The position numbers and the translations under genes are program-made. A DNA stretch of 64,000 nucleotides from Polyangia bacterium. Lineage in GTDB: Bacteria > Myxococcota_A > Polyangia > Nannocystales > Nannocystaceae. Where the stretch lies: positions 1 through 64,000 of the forward strand of contig JAUIKS010000024.1 in assembly GCA_030430565.1 (NCBI GenBank), read 5' to 3'. Below are positions 44,841-54,532 of the stretch, one piece after another (positions within the stretch are counted from its first letter, which is position 1; each line of letters opens with the position of its first letter). Under the pieces are notes generated by a model. The model was not told the DNA's origin and did no database searches. It saw only the letters and a program-made list of their open reading frames with translations.

Positions 44841-44914
44841 TGGGCCCGCTCGGGCTTGAACCGAGGACCGACCGGTTATGAGCCGGCTGCTCTAACCGAC
44901 TGAGCTACAGGCCC
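44841..44914 (-). tRNA. tRNA with CAU anticodon (tRNA-Ile2 or elongator tRNA-Met)
   Basis: The reverse strand folds as a full cloverleaf of 74 nt: acceptor GGGCCTG/CGGGCCC plus discriminator A, D arm AGCTCAGTCGGTTAGAGC, anticodon stem GCCGG/CCGGT with loop CTCATAA, T arm CTCGG-TTCAAGC-CCGAG. The anticodon is CAU. The G-rich acceptor and GCAGCCGG...GGTCC context look more like the lysidine-modified tRNA-Ile2 than tRNA-Met, but this cannot be settled by eye. CCA is not encoded. The initiator is unlikely, as the anticodon stem lacks three G:C pairs. Confidence 0.95.
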
Positions 44915-45091
44915 GCGCACAGTCTACCCGCGATCTCGTCATCGGTCACGGCGGGTGACCGCGTGCGCCCCGCGCGAATTTCGCTCGTGGGCGAGTGGCG
45001 AGGATCAGCAAGAAGTTGGCGCGGGAGCGCAAGCGCTTGGGACCGCGCTTCGCTACAACCCGGCGCGAGCGAGAGGACGAGGAGAGACGAG

Positions 45092-46132
45092 ATGACCCCG
45101 CGACGCGAACGACACGCCGCTGACTCGAGAGGACAACACCCCGGCGCGGGCGGTCGACCGCTGCGTCGGCTCACGCTCGCGCTCGCGCTCACGCTCGGCG
45201 GCGCGTCGGCGCTCGGCCTCGGCTGCGCGGGTGCCTCGATCGACGGCGGATCCGCGCCCGCGCGGGCCGACGCGGATCACCAGGGGAGCTGGTCGCGGCC
45301 GACCGCCGACGCCCGGGTCGGCCGCTACACCTCCTCGCCGTGGGGCTTCTCCACCGCGTCGTACTGGATCGAGGGTCCAGAGGGCGTCGTGCTCGTCGAC
45401 ACCCAGTTCCTGCCGTCGGCGACGCGCGAGCTGATCGAGATCGCCGAGCGCGAGACGGGCAAGCGCGTAGTCCTGGCGATCGTTCTGCACGCCAACCCTG
45501 ACAAGTTCAACGGCACCGCGACGCTGCAAGCCCGCGGCGTCCGCGTGATCACCTCGCGGCAGGTGCTCGAGCTGATCCCCGGCGTTCACCGCAAGCGCGT
45601 CGACGCGTTCTACGGGCGCTACAAGCCCGACTACCCCGAGCGCCTCCCAGCGCCCGAGAGCTTCGGTGACCGCAGCCAGACGATCTCGGCCGCCGGGCTC
45701 GAGATCGAGCTGCACGTGGTCGGCGCGGGCTGCAGCGAGGCGCACGTGCTGCTCGAGTTCGACGGCCATCTGTTCGCCGGCGACCTGATCGCGAGCGGCG
45801 TGCACAGCTGGCTCGAGATCGGTAAGACCGACGCGTGGCTCGCCCGCGTCGACGAGATGGAGGCGCTCTCGCCTCGCTACGTGCACCCTGGGCGCGGGGC
45901 GTCGGGGGGCGCCGATCTGCTCGCGGCGCAGCGCGACTATCTTCAAGAGGTCATCGCGTACGTAGCCGAGGAGCGCCCGCGCGGGGCGGTCGACAAGACG
46001 GCGCTCGCCCGCGTCGAGGACCGTCTGCGCGCGCGCTATCCCGATCACGGCTTCCCGGTGTTCCTCAAGCTCGGGCTGCCGGCGGAGTGGCGGCGGCAAG
46101 CGGCCGCCGCCGAGCGCGAGTCGTCGTCCTGA
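45092..46132 (+). CDS. Lipoprotein with MBL fold and altered metal site
   Basis: 346 aa from the ATG at 45092 (GAGGAGAGACGAG before it). The signal peptide ends at lipobox LGLGC45, so it is a lipoprotein. The metallo-beta-lactamase fold is clear (YWIEGPEGVVLVDTQF, GCSEAHVLL, LFAGDLI, YVHPGRG), with H218, D231 and H265 in ligand positions. The main HxHxDH motif instead reads H133-A-N-P-D137-K138, so two metal-ligand histidines are replaced. One metal at most would be bound in the usual way, or the activity differs from hydrolysis of beta-lactams. Downstream (12 bp) is an AraC regulator, likely co-transcribed. Confidence 0.85.
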   Translation: MTPRRERHAADSRGQHPGAGGRPLRRLTLALALTLGGASALGLGCAGASIDGGSAPARADADHQGSWSRPTADARVGRYTSSPWGFSTASYWIEGPEGVVLVDTQFLPSATRELIEIAERETGKRVVLAIVLHANPDKFNGTATLQARGVRVITSRQVLELIPGVHRKRVDAFYGRYKPDYPERLPAPESFGDRSQTISAAGLEIELHVVGAGCSEAHVLLEFDGHLFAGDLIASGVHSWLEIGKTDAWLARVDEMEALSPRYVHPGRGASGGADLLAAQRDYLQEVIAYVAEERPRGAVDKTALARVEDRLRARYPDHGFPVFLKLGLPAEWRRQAAAAERESSS

Positions 46133-46144
46133 TACACTCCGCGG

Positions 46145-46945
46145 GTGGCCCTCGTGGATGTCGATCGCGTCGCCGCCCGCGGCTTCGTGCTGACCGCCGC
46201 GCTGCAGCCCGCCTACGACTCAGGCCCGCATCGCCACGCGCGTCACCAGCTGCTCTACGCCGAGGCTGGCGCGCTGTGGCTCGAGGGGGCCGGCGGTCAG
46301 TGGCTGCTGCCGCCGCAGCGCGCGGCGTGGATCCCGGCGACCCTCGAGCATCGCGTGCGCTGCCGTCGGGCGGCGCGGCTGTGCACCGCGTACCTCGACC
46401 CGTCGCTGTGCCTGCCGCCGGAGCTGGCCCCTGTCGCCGCCGCGATCCTCGTCTTCTCGGTCCCGCCCGTCTGTCGCGAGATGGTGCTGTACGGCGCGCG
46501 CTGGGGGCCCGAGCGCGATCCCGAGGATCCGGTCGCGGGGCGCTTCTTCGCCGCGCTCGCGGGCCTCTGCGCGGACTGGGCCCGCGCGCCGCTGCCCTGG
46601 CGCCTGCCCGTCGCGCGCTCCGCTGAGCTCGCGCGGGCGATGGAGTTCTTGCTCCGCGATCTCGCCGCGCCGCTCGACGTCGCGGGCGCGGCTCGCTTCG
46701 CGGGGGTGTCCACGCGGACGCTCGCGCGTCGCTTCGCCGACGAGACCGGCGCGAGCGCGCGGCAATTCTTGCACACGGCCCGGATGATGCGGGCGATGGA
46801 GCTGCTCGACATCGCCGCGCGGCGGGTCGGCGAGATCGCCCAGGAGGTCGGCTTTGACAGTCAGAGCGCGTTCACGAGCGCGTTCAAGGCCTTCGTCGGC
46901 GAGAGCCCGGGCGCGTTCCGTCGTCGCGCCTCAGCTCAAGCATGA
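46145..46945 (+). CDS. AraC-family transcriptional regulator
   Basis: 266 aa, GTG start at 46145. The N-terminal cupin-like domain (about 10-100) has SGPHRHARHQLLYAEAG, PPQRAAWIPATLEHRV. The C-terminal double HTH (about 165-262) has MEFLLRDLAAPLDVAGAARFAGVSTRTLARRFADETGAS and AMELLDIAARRVGEIAQEVGFDSQSAFTSAFKAFVGESPGAFR. It probably controls the operon with the MBL lipoprotein or a nearby gene in answer to an unidentified small molecule. Confidence 0.92.
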   Translation: MALVDVDRVAARGFVLTAALQPAYDSGPHRHARHQLLYAEAGALWLEGAGGQWLLPPQRAAWIPATLEHRVRCRRAARLCTAYLDPSLCLPPELAPVAAAILVFSVPPVCREMVLYGARWGPERDPEDPVAGRFFAALAGLCADWARAPLPWRLPVARSAELARAMEFLLRDLAAPLDVAGAARFAGVSTRTLARRFADETGASARQFLHTARMMRAMELLDIAARRVGEIAQEVGFDSQSAFTSAFKAFVGESPGAFRRRASAQA

Positions 46946-46995
46946 ACTTTTAACCATGTTCCTAGGTTCGCGCGCTGAGGCGCGCTCGCGTCGCG

Positions 46996-48021
46996 ATGCG
47001 GTACGCTCGAGGCGTGGGCGCGCGCGTGGGTGAGCAGGTGAAGCGTTGGACGCGAGCGGCGGGGCCGCGGCGGGGCGCGTGGATCGCCGCGACGCTCCTG
47101 ACGCTGGCGAGCGGCTGCTTCGTGGAGAACCCCGACTACGAGCCGCCCGCCGACTCCGCGGGGCTGCCCACGAGAACCGGCGGAGAGTCGTCCTCGGGCG
47201 AGAGCGACAGCTTCGCCACTAGCGCCGAGTCGATGACCGGCGCGACGCTCGCGAGCTCGACCACGGACTCGATGACCTCGGGCGGCTCGGGCCCGATGAC
47301 GACCGCGTCGGCCACGGGCCCGACGACCGTCGACCCCGACCCGACGAACCCGACCGACCCGACCGACCCGACCGACACGACCGACACGACGGAGCCGACG
47401 GAGCCGATCCCCTGCGACGTGTTCGCGCAGGACTGCGAAGAGCCGCTGAAGTGCGTGCCCTTCGACGCCGACGACGACAACCAGATCGACGGGGCGGTCT
47501 GCGTCCAAGCGGGAGAGGACCAGCTCGGGGAGCCCTGCGAGTTTAATCCTGATGTCCTAGAGGACAGCTGCGACGAGCAGCTCGCCTGCGTCGCCGGGAC
47601 CTGCATGGAGCTCTGCGAGGGAAACATCAACGACCCCGTCTGCGAGCTGAGCGAGGCCGAGTGCCTGCTCGCTGAGCCGAACACCCCGCTCTGCGCCCCC
47701 TACTGCGACCCCACGCCCGACAACCAGTTCTGCGAGCTCGGGGTGTTCACGCACTGCGTCCCGAGCGAGAACGAATTTATCTGCGTGCCGCCGAGCGGGG
47801 TCGAGGCGGGCCTCAGCGAGCAGTGCGCGGCGTCCAAGGACTGCAAGGCCGGCTACATGTGCCTGGACGGCGTCAGCGTGCCCGACTGCGACTGGGACAG
47901 CTGCTGCACGCCCTACTGCGATCTCGACGGCGGCGTGTGCCCCCTCAACATGTTCTGCCAGCCGGTGTTCGAAGAGCCGAACCCGGACTACCCGTTCCTC
48001 GGCGTCTGCGTCGTGCCGTGA
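46996..48021 (+). CDS. Cys-rich lipoprotein A of a tandem pair
   Basis: 341 aa. The signal peptide ends in lipobox LASGC, and the mature start is CFVENPDYEPPADSA. A Ser/Thr/Asp/Pro linker (about 45-135) includes Asp-Pro-Thr and Thr-Asp-Pro repeats. The head (about 135-341) has about 24 cysteines (CDVFAQDCEEPLKCVPFDAD, CDEQLACVAGTCMELC, DSCCTPYCDLDGG). The next gene encodes a protein with the same N-terminus and the same order of Cys motifs (EQDC/QDCE, DADGD-type, CTPYC), so this is a tandem duplication. Surface exposure is likely; the function is unknown. Confidence 0.85.
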   Translation: MRYARGVGARVGEQVKRWTRAAGPRRGAWIAATLLTLASGCFVENPDYEPPADSAGLPTRTGGESSSGESDSFATSAESMTGATLASSTTDSMTSGGSGPMTTASATGPTTVDPDPTNPTDPTDPTDTTDTTEPTEPIPCDVFAQDCEEPLKCVPFDADDDNQIDGAVCVQAGEDQLGEPCEFNPDVLEDSCDEQLACVAGTCMELCEGNINDPVCELSEAECLLAEPNTPLCAPYCDPTPDNQFCELGVFTHCVPSENEFICVPPSGVEAGLSEQCAASKDCKAGYMCLDGVSVPDCDWDSCCTPYCDLDGGVCPLNMFCQPVFEEPNPDYPFLGVCVVP

Positions 48022-48071
48022 CGGTCGCGCGCCCGCGTCACACCTTTGGTTTTTAGCCCTGTTGAAACGTT

Positions 48072-49025
48072 ATGAAGAAATCGTCCGTTCGGATCCCTCT
48101 CGCGCTCGGCTCGTTCGTCGCGCTCTCGTTGTCGCTCGGCGCGTGCTTCGTGGAGAACCCCAAGTACGAGCCGCCGGCCGACTCGGCGAGCAGCGTGGGC
48201 GCGACGACCAGCGACTCGAGCACCGCGTCGTCCTTCGGCGGCTCGAGCGGCGCCGGCAGCACCGGCGACGAGACCACGGGCGTCATCACAACCTCGGCGA
48301 CCTCCTCGATGACCTCGGGGATGACCGCGGTGATGACGGTCGGCTCGACCTTCCCGTTCACGAGCGGCTCGTCGTTCACGTCGACCTCGGGCGGCGGCAG
48401 CTCGACCGGCGCCTTCCCTGACGGCTGCGACCCCTACGAGCAGGACTGCTTCGACGGCACGAAGTGCACCGCCATGGACAGCGACGCCGACGGCTACCTC
48501 GACGAGCTCACGTGCGCGCTCTATGGGGATGAGATCCTCGGCGAGATGTGCTTCGTGAATCTCGAGACCGGCGATGACACCTGCGGACCCGGGCTCGCCT
48601 GCGTCAAGGGGACCTGCCGCGAGCTCTGCAGCGGCAGCGAGGACGACCCGCTCTGCCTACAGGGGGACGCCGAGTGCTTCCTCTACAAAGACATCCTCCC
48701 GATCTGCCTGCCGAAGTGCGTCCCGCCGGGCTACGACGAGTGCGACGGCGGCGTGTGCGTCCCGAGCCCCAACTCGAACGGCTTCGTCTGCGCGCCGGCG
48801 GGGCTCAACAACGGGATCGGCGAGGGCTGCGAGCACGTCAACGATTGCAAGGTCGCGCTGTTCTGCGCGCCGATGGAGGACGCGCCGCTGTGCAACGCGG
48901 GCTCGTGCTGTACGCCCTACTGCAACAACGACGAGGACCCGATCTTCTGCGACGCCTACGACCTCAGCTGCCAGTCGTTCAACAACCCGATGTTCCCCAA
49001 CGTCGGCTTCTGCGGCGTCGAGTAG
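48072..49025 (+). CDS. Cys-rich lipoprotein B of a tandem pair
   Basis: 317 aa. Lipobox LGAC, mature start CFVENPKYEPPADSA, the same fifteen-residue motif as the gene 50 bp upstream with one change. A Ser/Thr/Gly linker (about 40-115) is followed by a Cys-rich head parallel to the first paralogue: YEQDCFDGTKCTAMDSDADG, CGPGLACVKGTCRELCSG, CSYCEDD-type spacing, SCCTPYCNNDEDP. The linkers differ in sequence, the heads are similar, as expected for paralogues under selection in the head. Confidence 0.85.
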   Translation: MKKSSVRIPLALGSFVALSLSLGACFVENPKYEPPADSASSVGATTSDSSTASSFGGSSGAGSTGDETTGVITTSATSSMTSGMTAVMTVGSTFPFTSGSSFTSTSGGGSSTGAFPDGCDPYEQDCFDGTKCTAMDSDADGYLDELTCALYGDEILGEMCFVNLETGDDTCGPGLACVKGTCRELCSGSEDDPLCLQGDAECFLYKDILPICLPKCVPPGYDECDGGVCVPSPNSNGFVCAPAGLNNGIGEGCEHVNDCKVALFCAPMEDAPLCNAGSCCTPYCNNDEDPIFCDAYDLSCQSFNNPMFPNVGFCGVE

Positions 49026-49124
49026 CTCGCTCGACCCCCACGCTCGATTGTTCGTTCGCTCGCTCGCTACATCCCCAAGTTCCTCGTAGCCCGCCCAGGG
49101 CGCGGGGTATCGTCCGGCCAGCCC

Positions 49125-51482
49125 ATGCCGACCGACGCCATCGAGCCCGCACCCCCGCTGACCCTCGAGACCGCCGCGCGGCTGGCTCGAGATCGGTGGG
49201 GCGTCCACGGCCGAGCCGCGGCGCTGCCCAGCTACATCGACGCCAACGTCCACATCACGCCCGAACACGGCGACCACCCCGGCTTCGTCCTCAAGGTCGC
49301 CAACGCCTACGAGCCGCGCGCCGAGCTCGACCTGCAGAACGCGGCCATGCGCTGGATCCACGCGCGCCTCCCTGGCGCGTGCCCGCTGCCGCAGGAGACG
49401 AGCGACGGGCGTGACATCATCGAGGTCGAGCTCGCGGGGCGCGTCCATCTCGCCCGGCTGATCAGCTTCCTCCCCGGACAGCTTTATTCAAGCGCGCGGC
49501 CCCACGACGACGCGCTGCTCACCAGCCTCGGGCGCTTCATGGGCAAGCTCGACCGCGCGCTCGCCGGCTTCGAGCACCCGGCCGCCGATCGCGCCCTCCG
49601 CTGGGATCTCGCGCAGGCCGGCTGGATCGAGGAGCACCTCGACGTGATCGAGGATCCGCAGCGGCACGCGCTCGTCGAGGGCTGGCTCGTGCGCTTCCAC
49701 GAGCGCATCCTCCCGGGCTTGCGCGCGCTCCCGCAGTCTGTCGTCCACAACGACGCCAACGACAACAACCTGATCGTCGCGGGGCGCGAGGTCGTCGGCA
49801 TCATCGACTTCGGCGACATCGTGCGCACCGCGAGGATCTGCGAGCTCGCGATCACCGTCGCCTACGCGCTGCTCGACCAGCACGACCCGCTCGCCGCCGC
49901 CTCCACGGTCATCGCGGCCTACCACCGCGAGCGCGCGCTCTCGCCGGAGGAGCAGGCGCTGCTGATGCCGCTCGTCGGGCTCCGCTATGCGACCAGCGTG
50001 GTGTCCTCCGCCCGCGGCGCCGCGCTCGACCCCGACAACGAGTACATCCGGATCAGCGAGCGCCCGGTCTGGCGCGCGCTCGAGCAGCTCGCCGCGATCC
50101 CGGCGGAGTCGGGTCTGCTGCTCGAGACGGTGCGCGACGCCTGCGGCCCCTCGCCGGATCCGGCCCGACCGCGCGCGTCGCTGCGCGCGGCTCGTCGCGC
50201 GCTGCAGGCCGAGCGGCGCGAGCGGCTCGGGCCCAACCTCAGCCTCTCGTACCGCGAGCCGCTCGACATCGTCCGCGGTCGCGGGGCGGCGCTGATCGAT
50301 CGCGAGGGGCGCGCCTTCCTCGACTGCGTCAACAACGTGTGCCACGTCGGGCACGCGCACCCCCGGGTCGTCGCCGCGCTCACCGACCAGGCCGCGCGGC
50401 TCAACACCAACACGCGCTACCTCCACGACAACCTCATCGCCTACGCGCGGCGCCTGACCGCGACCCTCCCCGAGCCGCTGCGCGTGTGCTTCTTCGTCAA
50501 CTCCGGCAGCGAGGCCAACGACCTCGCGCTGCGTCTCGCCAGGGCGCACACCGGCGGCGAGGGCGTCGTCGTCATCGACGGCGGCTATCACGGCAACCTC
50601 GGCGGCCTCGTCGCGCTCAGCCCCTACAAGTGCGAGGGCCCCGGCGGCGCCGGTCTCGCGGGACATGCCCGAAAGATCCCGCTGCCCGACGGCTTCCGCG
50701 GTCGCTACCGCGTGGGCGCCGGCGACCGCCCCGGGCCGCGCTACGCCGAGCACGTCAGCGAGGCCTTCGCCGCGCTGCAGGGCGCCGGGCACGAGCCCGC
50801 CGCGTTCCTCTCGGAGGCGATCCTCAGCTGCGGCGGGCAGCTCGTGCCCCCGGACGGCTTCCACGAGCGCGCGTACGAGCGCGCGCGCGCGGCCGGGGCG
50901 GTCTGCATCGCCGACGAGGTACAGACCGGCTTCGGCCGCGTCGGCCTCGAGTTCTGGGCCTTCGCCGCCTTCGACGTGGTCCCTGACATCGTCACGATGG
51001 GCAAGCCGATCGGCAACGGTCACCCGATGGGCGCGGTCGTCACGACTCCGGCGATCGCGGCGAGCTTCGCCAACGGGATGGAGTACTTCAACACCTTCGG
51101 CGGCAACCCGGTGTCCTGCGCCGTCGGCCTCGCCGTGCTCGACGTCATCGAGGACGAGGGGCTCCAGGACAACGCGCTCGCCGTCGGTGACTTCCTCCAG
51201 GCGGAGCTCGCCGAGCTCATGGACCGACACGCGCGCGTCGGCGAGGTCCGCGGCCTCGGCCTGTTCCTGGGCGTCGAGCTGGTCGACGATCGCGTCAGCC
51301 GGCGGCCGGACGCCGCGCTCGCGAGCGCGGTGGTCGAGCGCCTGCGCGCGCGCGGGATCCTGCTGAGCGCCGACGGCCCTGACCACAACGTGCTCAAGAT
51401 CAAGCCGCCGCTCGTGTTCTCGAACGATGACGCGCGACGGCTCGTCAGCGCCCTCGACGACGCGCTCGGGGTCGCAGAGTAG
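49125..51482 (+). CDS. Fusion: APH-type (hydroxylysine kinase-like) kinase + class III PLP phospholyase
   Basis: 785 aa. Residues about 10-345 are an aminoglycoside-phosphotransferase-fold kinase with the catalytic loop VVHNDANDNNLIV (about 206-217) and IIDFGD. Residues about 350-785 are a class III aminotransferase-fold domain with the PLP lysine K627 (TMGKPIGNGHPMGAV). In animals the kinase AGPHD1 phosphorylates 5-hydroxylysine and the phospholyase AGXT2L2 removes ammonia and phosphate from the product; the related AGXT2L1 acts on phosphoethanolamine. One chain with both folds suggests phosphorylation and elimination of a hydroxy- or phosphate-type amine. The exact amine is not defined by the sequence. 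Confidence 0.87.
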   Translation: MPTDAIEPAPPLTLETAARLARDRWGVHGRAAALPSYIDANVHITPEHGDHPGFVLKVANAYEPRAELDLQNAAMRWIHARLPGACPLPQETSDGRDIIEVELAGRVHLARLISFLPGQLYSSARPHDDALLTSLGRFMGKLDRALAGFEHPAADRALRWDLAQAGWIEEHLDVIEDPQRHALVEGWLVRFHERILPGLRALPQSVVHNDANDNNLIVAGREVVGIIDFGDIVRTARICELAITVAYALLDQHDPLAAASTVIAAYHRERALSPEEQALLMPLVGLRYATSVVSSARGAALDPDNEYIRISERPVWRALEQLAAIPAESGLLLETVRDACGPSPDPARPRASLRAARRALQAERRERLGPNLSLSYREPLDIVRGRGAALIDREGRAFLDCVNNVCHVGHAHPRVVAALTDQAARLNTNTRYLHDNLIAYARRLTATLPEPLRVCFFVNSGSEANDLALRLARAHTGGEGVVVIDGGYHGNLGGLVALSPYKCEGPGGAGLAGHARKIPLPDGFRGRYRVGAGDRPGPRYAEHVSEAFAALQGAGHEPAAFLSEAILSCGGQLVPPDGFHERAYERARAAGAVCIADEVQTGFGRVGLEFWAFAAFDVVPDIVTMGKPIGNGHPMGAVVTTPAIAASFANGMEYFNTFGGNPVSCAVGLAVLDVIEDEGLQDNALAVGDFLQAELAELMDRHARVGEVRGLGLFLGVELVDDRVSRRPDAALASAVVERLRARGILLSADGPDHNVLKIKPPLVFSNDDARRLVSALDDALGVAE

Positions 51483-51495
51483 CCCCGGTCGGGGC
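51482..51495. terminator. Short GC stem-loop after the fusion gene
   Basis: GCCCCG-GT-CGGGGC overlaps the end of the stop codon region. The stem is 6 bp, all G:C, with no U-run. It may contribute to termination. Confidence 0.4.
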
Positions 51496-51563
51496 GGGCA
51501 AAGTCTGCGCCGCGCGACGTCGGCGGTGCGCCCCGGCGGCGCGGCGCCGTAGACTGCGGGACC

Positions 51564-51997
51564 ATGGCGCACGCCTCGTTCACTGGCACGAGACGCGGGA
51601 TGACCGACGCCCAGCGCTCGGCGTTTGGCGCGCTGCTCGCGTCGCTCGAGGTCACCGTCCTCACCCACGGCGACTGCGTCGGCGCCGACGCCCAAGCGCA
51701 CGAGCTCGCGCTCGCCGCTGGCGCGCGCGCGCGGCTGCGGCCGTGTGACCTTAAAGACAGCCGGGCATTCTGCGCGGGCGGCGAGCTGATCGCCGCGCCC
51801 GCGCGGCCGCTGGCGCGCAACCGCAAGATCGTCGACGACGGCGCGCTGCTGATCGCGACGCCCGGGATGATGAAGGAACAGCGCCGCTCGGGCGTGTGGG
51901 CGACGATCCGCTACGCGCGCAAGCGAGGTCGCCGGATCCTGATCATCTGGCCGGATGGTCGCGTGGATGAGGAGCCCGGCCGCGAGCGCGAGACGTC

Positions 51998-52001
<4 letters not shown>
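51564..52001 (+). CDS. SLOG-superfamily nucleotide-binding protein
   Basis: 145 aa. SFTGTRRGMTDAQRSAF, VTVLTHGDCVGADAQAHELA and the later VDDGALLIATP...WATIRYARKRGRRILIIWPDG follow the Rossmann-like SLOG pattern (as in DprA/LOG and YspA-type proteins), with Gly-Asp-Cys-Val-Gly-Ala-Asp as the phosphate-binding loop. It would bind a nucleotide or nucleotide-derived ligand. The last 4 bp overlap the start of the kinase gene (ATGA), so it was translationally coupled to that kinase before its disruption. Confidence 0.8.
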
Positions 52002-52549
<548 letters not shown>

Positions 52550-52705
52550 GTGGTTGAGCAGACTCGGAATTCAGCGTGATCACAGGCGGCGTTCCGTGAC
52601 GGCTCCAGCGCTGCCGCCCGCGAACACGAGGAAGTCGAGGAAGTCGAGGAAGAACGCCTGGAAGAACGCCTGGGAGCTGAATTGCCTCCTTGAACAGCCC
52701 CGGGG

Positions 52706-54499
52706 TCAGTCTTCGGGTTGCGCATGCTGGGCAGCCTGCGCGCGCGAGCGCTGTGAAGGGTGCGGCGCGACAACTCCGAGCTGCCTCGCGCCCTCGAGGA
52801 TCTGCTCCTCGACCCAGCGCGAGAACTGCGCGCTCGGTGCGAAGCCGCTGCCGAGCTCGTACTGCAAGCCCTCGAGCAGCTCGCGCTCGGGCCCCTCGCT
52901 CGCCGTGCGGGTCGGGATGACGAGCGCTCGCCCGCCGCCCGCGCTCGCGCGCTTCACGAGCCCGCGGATTCGCTCGATCTCGGGCTCGCGCTTCTTGGGC
53001 CAGTCCTCGCGCCACGTCCCGAACTCGATCGACCGGAACTCGCCGCCTCCCTGGGCCTTCATCTGGCGCGCCAGGGAGGCCAGCACCTTCATCCAATGTC
53101 CGTTCGCCTCGTCGCTCCCGGACCCGTGCGCGGTGAGCACCACGGTCTCGGTGGACGGGCTCGTCGAGAGCGCGCGGGCGCGGTCGAGCAGCGCGCTGGC
53201 GAAGAGCGCGTGGTCCTCGACGCCGCCGACGCTGACCAGGCGCGCGGCGCTCCGAATACGTGGTCCGCTGTTCATGTCGTGATGACCATGTCCGCCGCTG
53301 CGCCCGTGACCGCGATGGCCGTGATGGCCGTGGTGGTCGTGGTGGCCGTGATGCTCGATGTCTCGCCCGAGCATGCGGTCGACGGTCGACTTAAAGCTCG
53401 ACTCGAGGCCGAACACGCGCACCACGACGATCGCCGCCGCGCCGCGCCGCTCGAGCCGGCGGATCGCCGACTCGACCACGGGGCGATCCGCCATCGAGAA
53501 CGCGAACTCGATCTTGTACTTGCGGGTCAGCGGCTCGATCGCCTGACGCATCGTCTCGTTCCAGTCGAAGTCGGCGCCGTGGGCGAGGAACACCACGCCC
53601 ATGTCGTCCAGCGTGAGCGAGCGATGCCGGTTCAGCTCGCGCTCCATCCACTGCGCCACCGCCGGGTGCGGGAGCACGTCGCCGCCTACATACTGTGAGC
53701 CTCGAGGCAGGTAGCGCTTGACGTAGCCCGAGATCGACATCATCGAATCGAGCTTGATGCCGAGGTTGAAGGGCACCACCGCGGTTCGCCCGACGCGGAA
53801 GAATTCGCGCACGAACTCGCGCGTGACCTGCTTGCGGTGCTGCTCCTCGCCGGGGGATCCGTACTCGTGCCAGACGAGGCTGCGGACGCGTCGTAGACCG
53901 AGGCCGGCGGCGGCTTGGCTCGCGAGCGTGTCGAGGTCGGCCTGCATCGCCTGGCGCTGCGCGTCGGTCAGCGCGCCGTACGAGAGCAGCACGGCGTTGT
54001 GGCGCTTGGGCCTCTCGATCGTCTGCAGCCGGTCGGCGAGGATCTCGACGGCGAAGTACGAGCGCCCGAAGTGGTCGGCCCAGCGGAGGCTCGTGGCTCG
54101 AGTGAGAGCGGCCCTGGCCTCGATGAAGCGCGGGTGATCGTCGGAGAGGAACAGCGGGAGCACGACCGTGTCGCGCGCGTTGAGCTCGGCGCGCGCGGCC
54201 TTGAGCTTCTCGGAGTCCCCCCGTCCAGTGAGCAGCACCAAGCGCGCGTTCGCGCCGGTCGTCTCGACGAAGCTGTCGAAGGCGTCGCGGAGCTCCTCGT
54301 TGCCCATGAAGCCGCGGTCTGCGGCGAGCACGAGGGTCCCTGGCGAGTCCGCGCGTGTCGGCGCCGCGCTCTCGGAGGTCGCGGAGACGTCTGGCCGGCT
54401 CGTCGCTGGAGCCTCTGTCACGGAGGTCGCCGCGGCGGCCGGGGGCGCGAACACGACCAAGGCGAGGGGGATAGCGACGGTTTGAGTGAGTCCCAGCAT
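52706..54499 (-). CDS. Secreted CbiX-like protein with His-rich loop
   Basis: 597 aa. A signal peptide (about 1-24, IPLALVVFAPPAAAA) places it outside the cytoplasm. Two CbiX/sirohydrochlorin-chelatase-like halves are visible: around 70-330 (including DDMGVVFLAHGADFDWNE) and around 410-590 (TVVLTAHGSGSDEANGHWMK). Between them at about 380-408 a His-rich loop (HHGHHDHHGHHGHRGHG, then GHGHHD) is a metal-binding stretch. Known CbiX proteins are cytosolic, about 130-320 aa, and insert Co, Ni or Fe into tetrapyrroles. Export together with adjacency to FeoAB suggests binding or delivery of iron in the periplasm rather than cobalamin synthesis. It is 33 bp after feoB in the same operon. Confidence 0.82.
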   Translation of the reverse strand: MLGLTQTVAIPLALVVFAPPAAAATSVTEAPATSRPDVSATSESAAPTRADSPGTLVLAADRGFMGNEELRDAFDSFVETTGANARLVLLTGRGDSEKLKAARAELNARDTVVLPLFLSDDHPRFIEARAALTRATSLRWADHFGRSYFAVEILADRLQTIERPKRHNAVLLSYGALTDAQRQAMQADLDTLASQAAAGLGLRRVRSLVWHEYGSPGEEQHRKQVTREFVREFFRVGRTAVVPFNLGIKLDSMMSISGYVKRYLPRGSQYVGGDVLPHPAVAQWMERELNRHRSLTLDDMGVVFLAHGADFDWNETMRQAIEPLTRKYKIEFAFSMADRPVVESAIRRLERRGAAAIVVVRVFGLESSFKSTVDRMLGRDIEHHGHHDHHGHHGHRGHGRSGGHGHHDMNSGPRIRSAARLVSVGGVEDHALFASALLDRARALSTSPSTETVVLTAHGSGSDEANGHWMKVLASLARQMKAQGGGEFRSIEFGTWREDWPKKREPEIERIRGLVKRASAGGGRALVIPTRTASEGPERELLEGLQYELGSGFAPSAQFSRWVEEQILEGARQLGVVAPHPSQRSRAQAAQHAQPED

Positions 54500-54532
54500 G
54501 GGTGACGGATCCGTGTCGTTCGGCGCTCGGCC

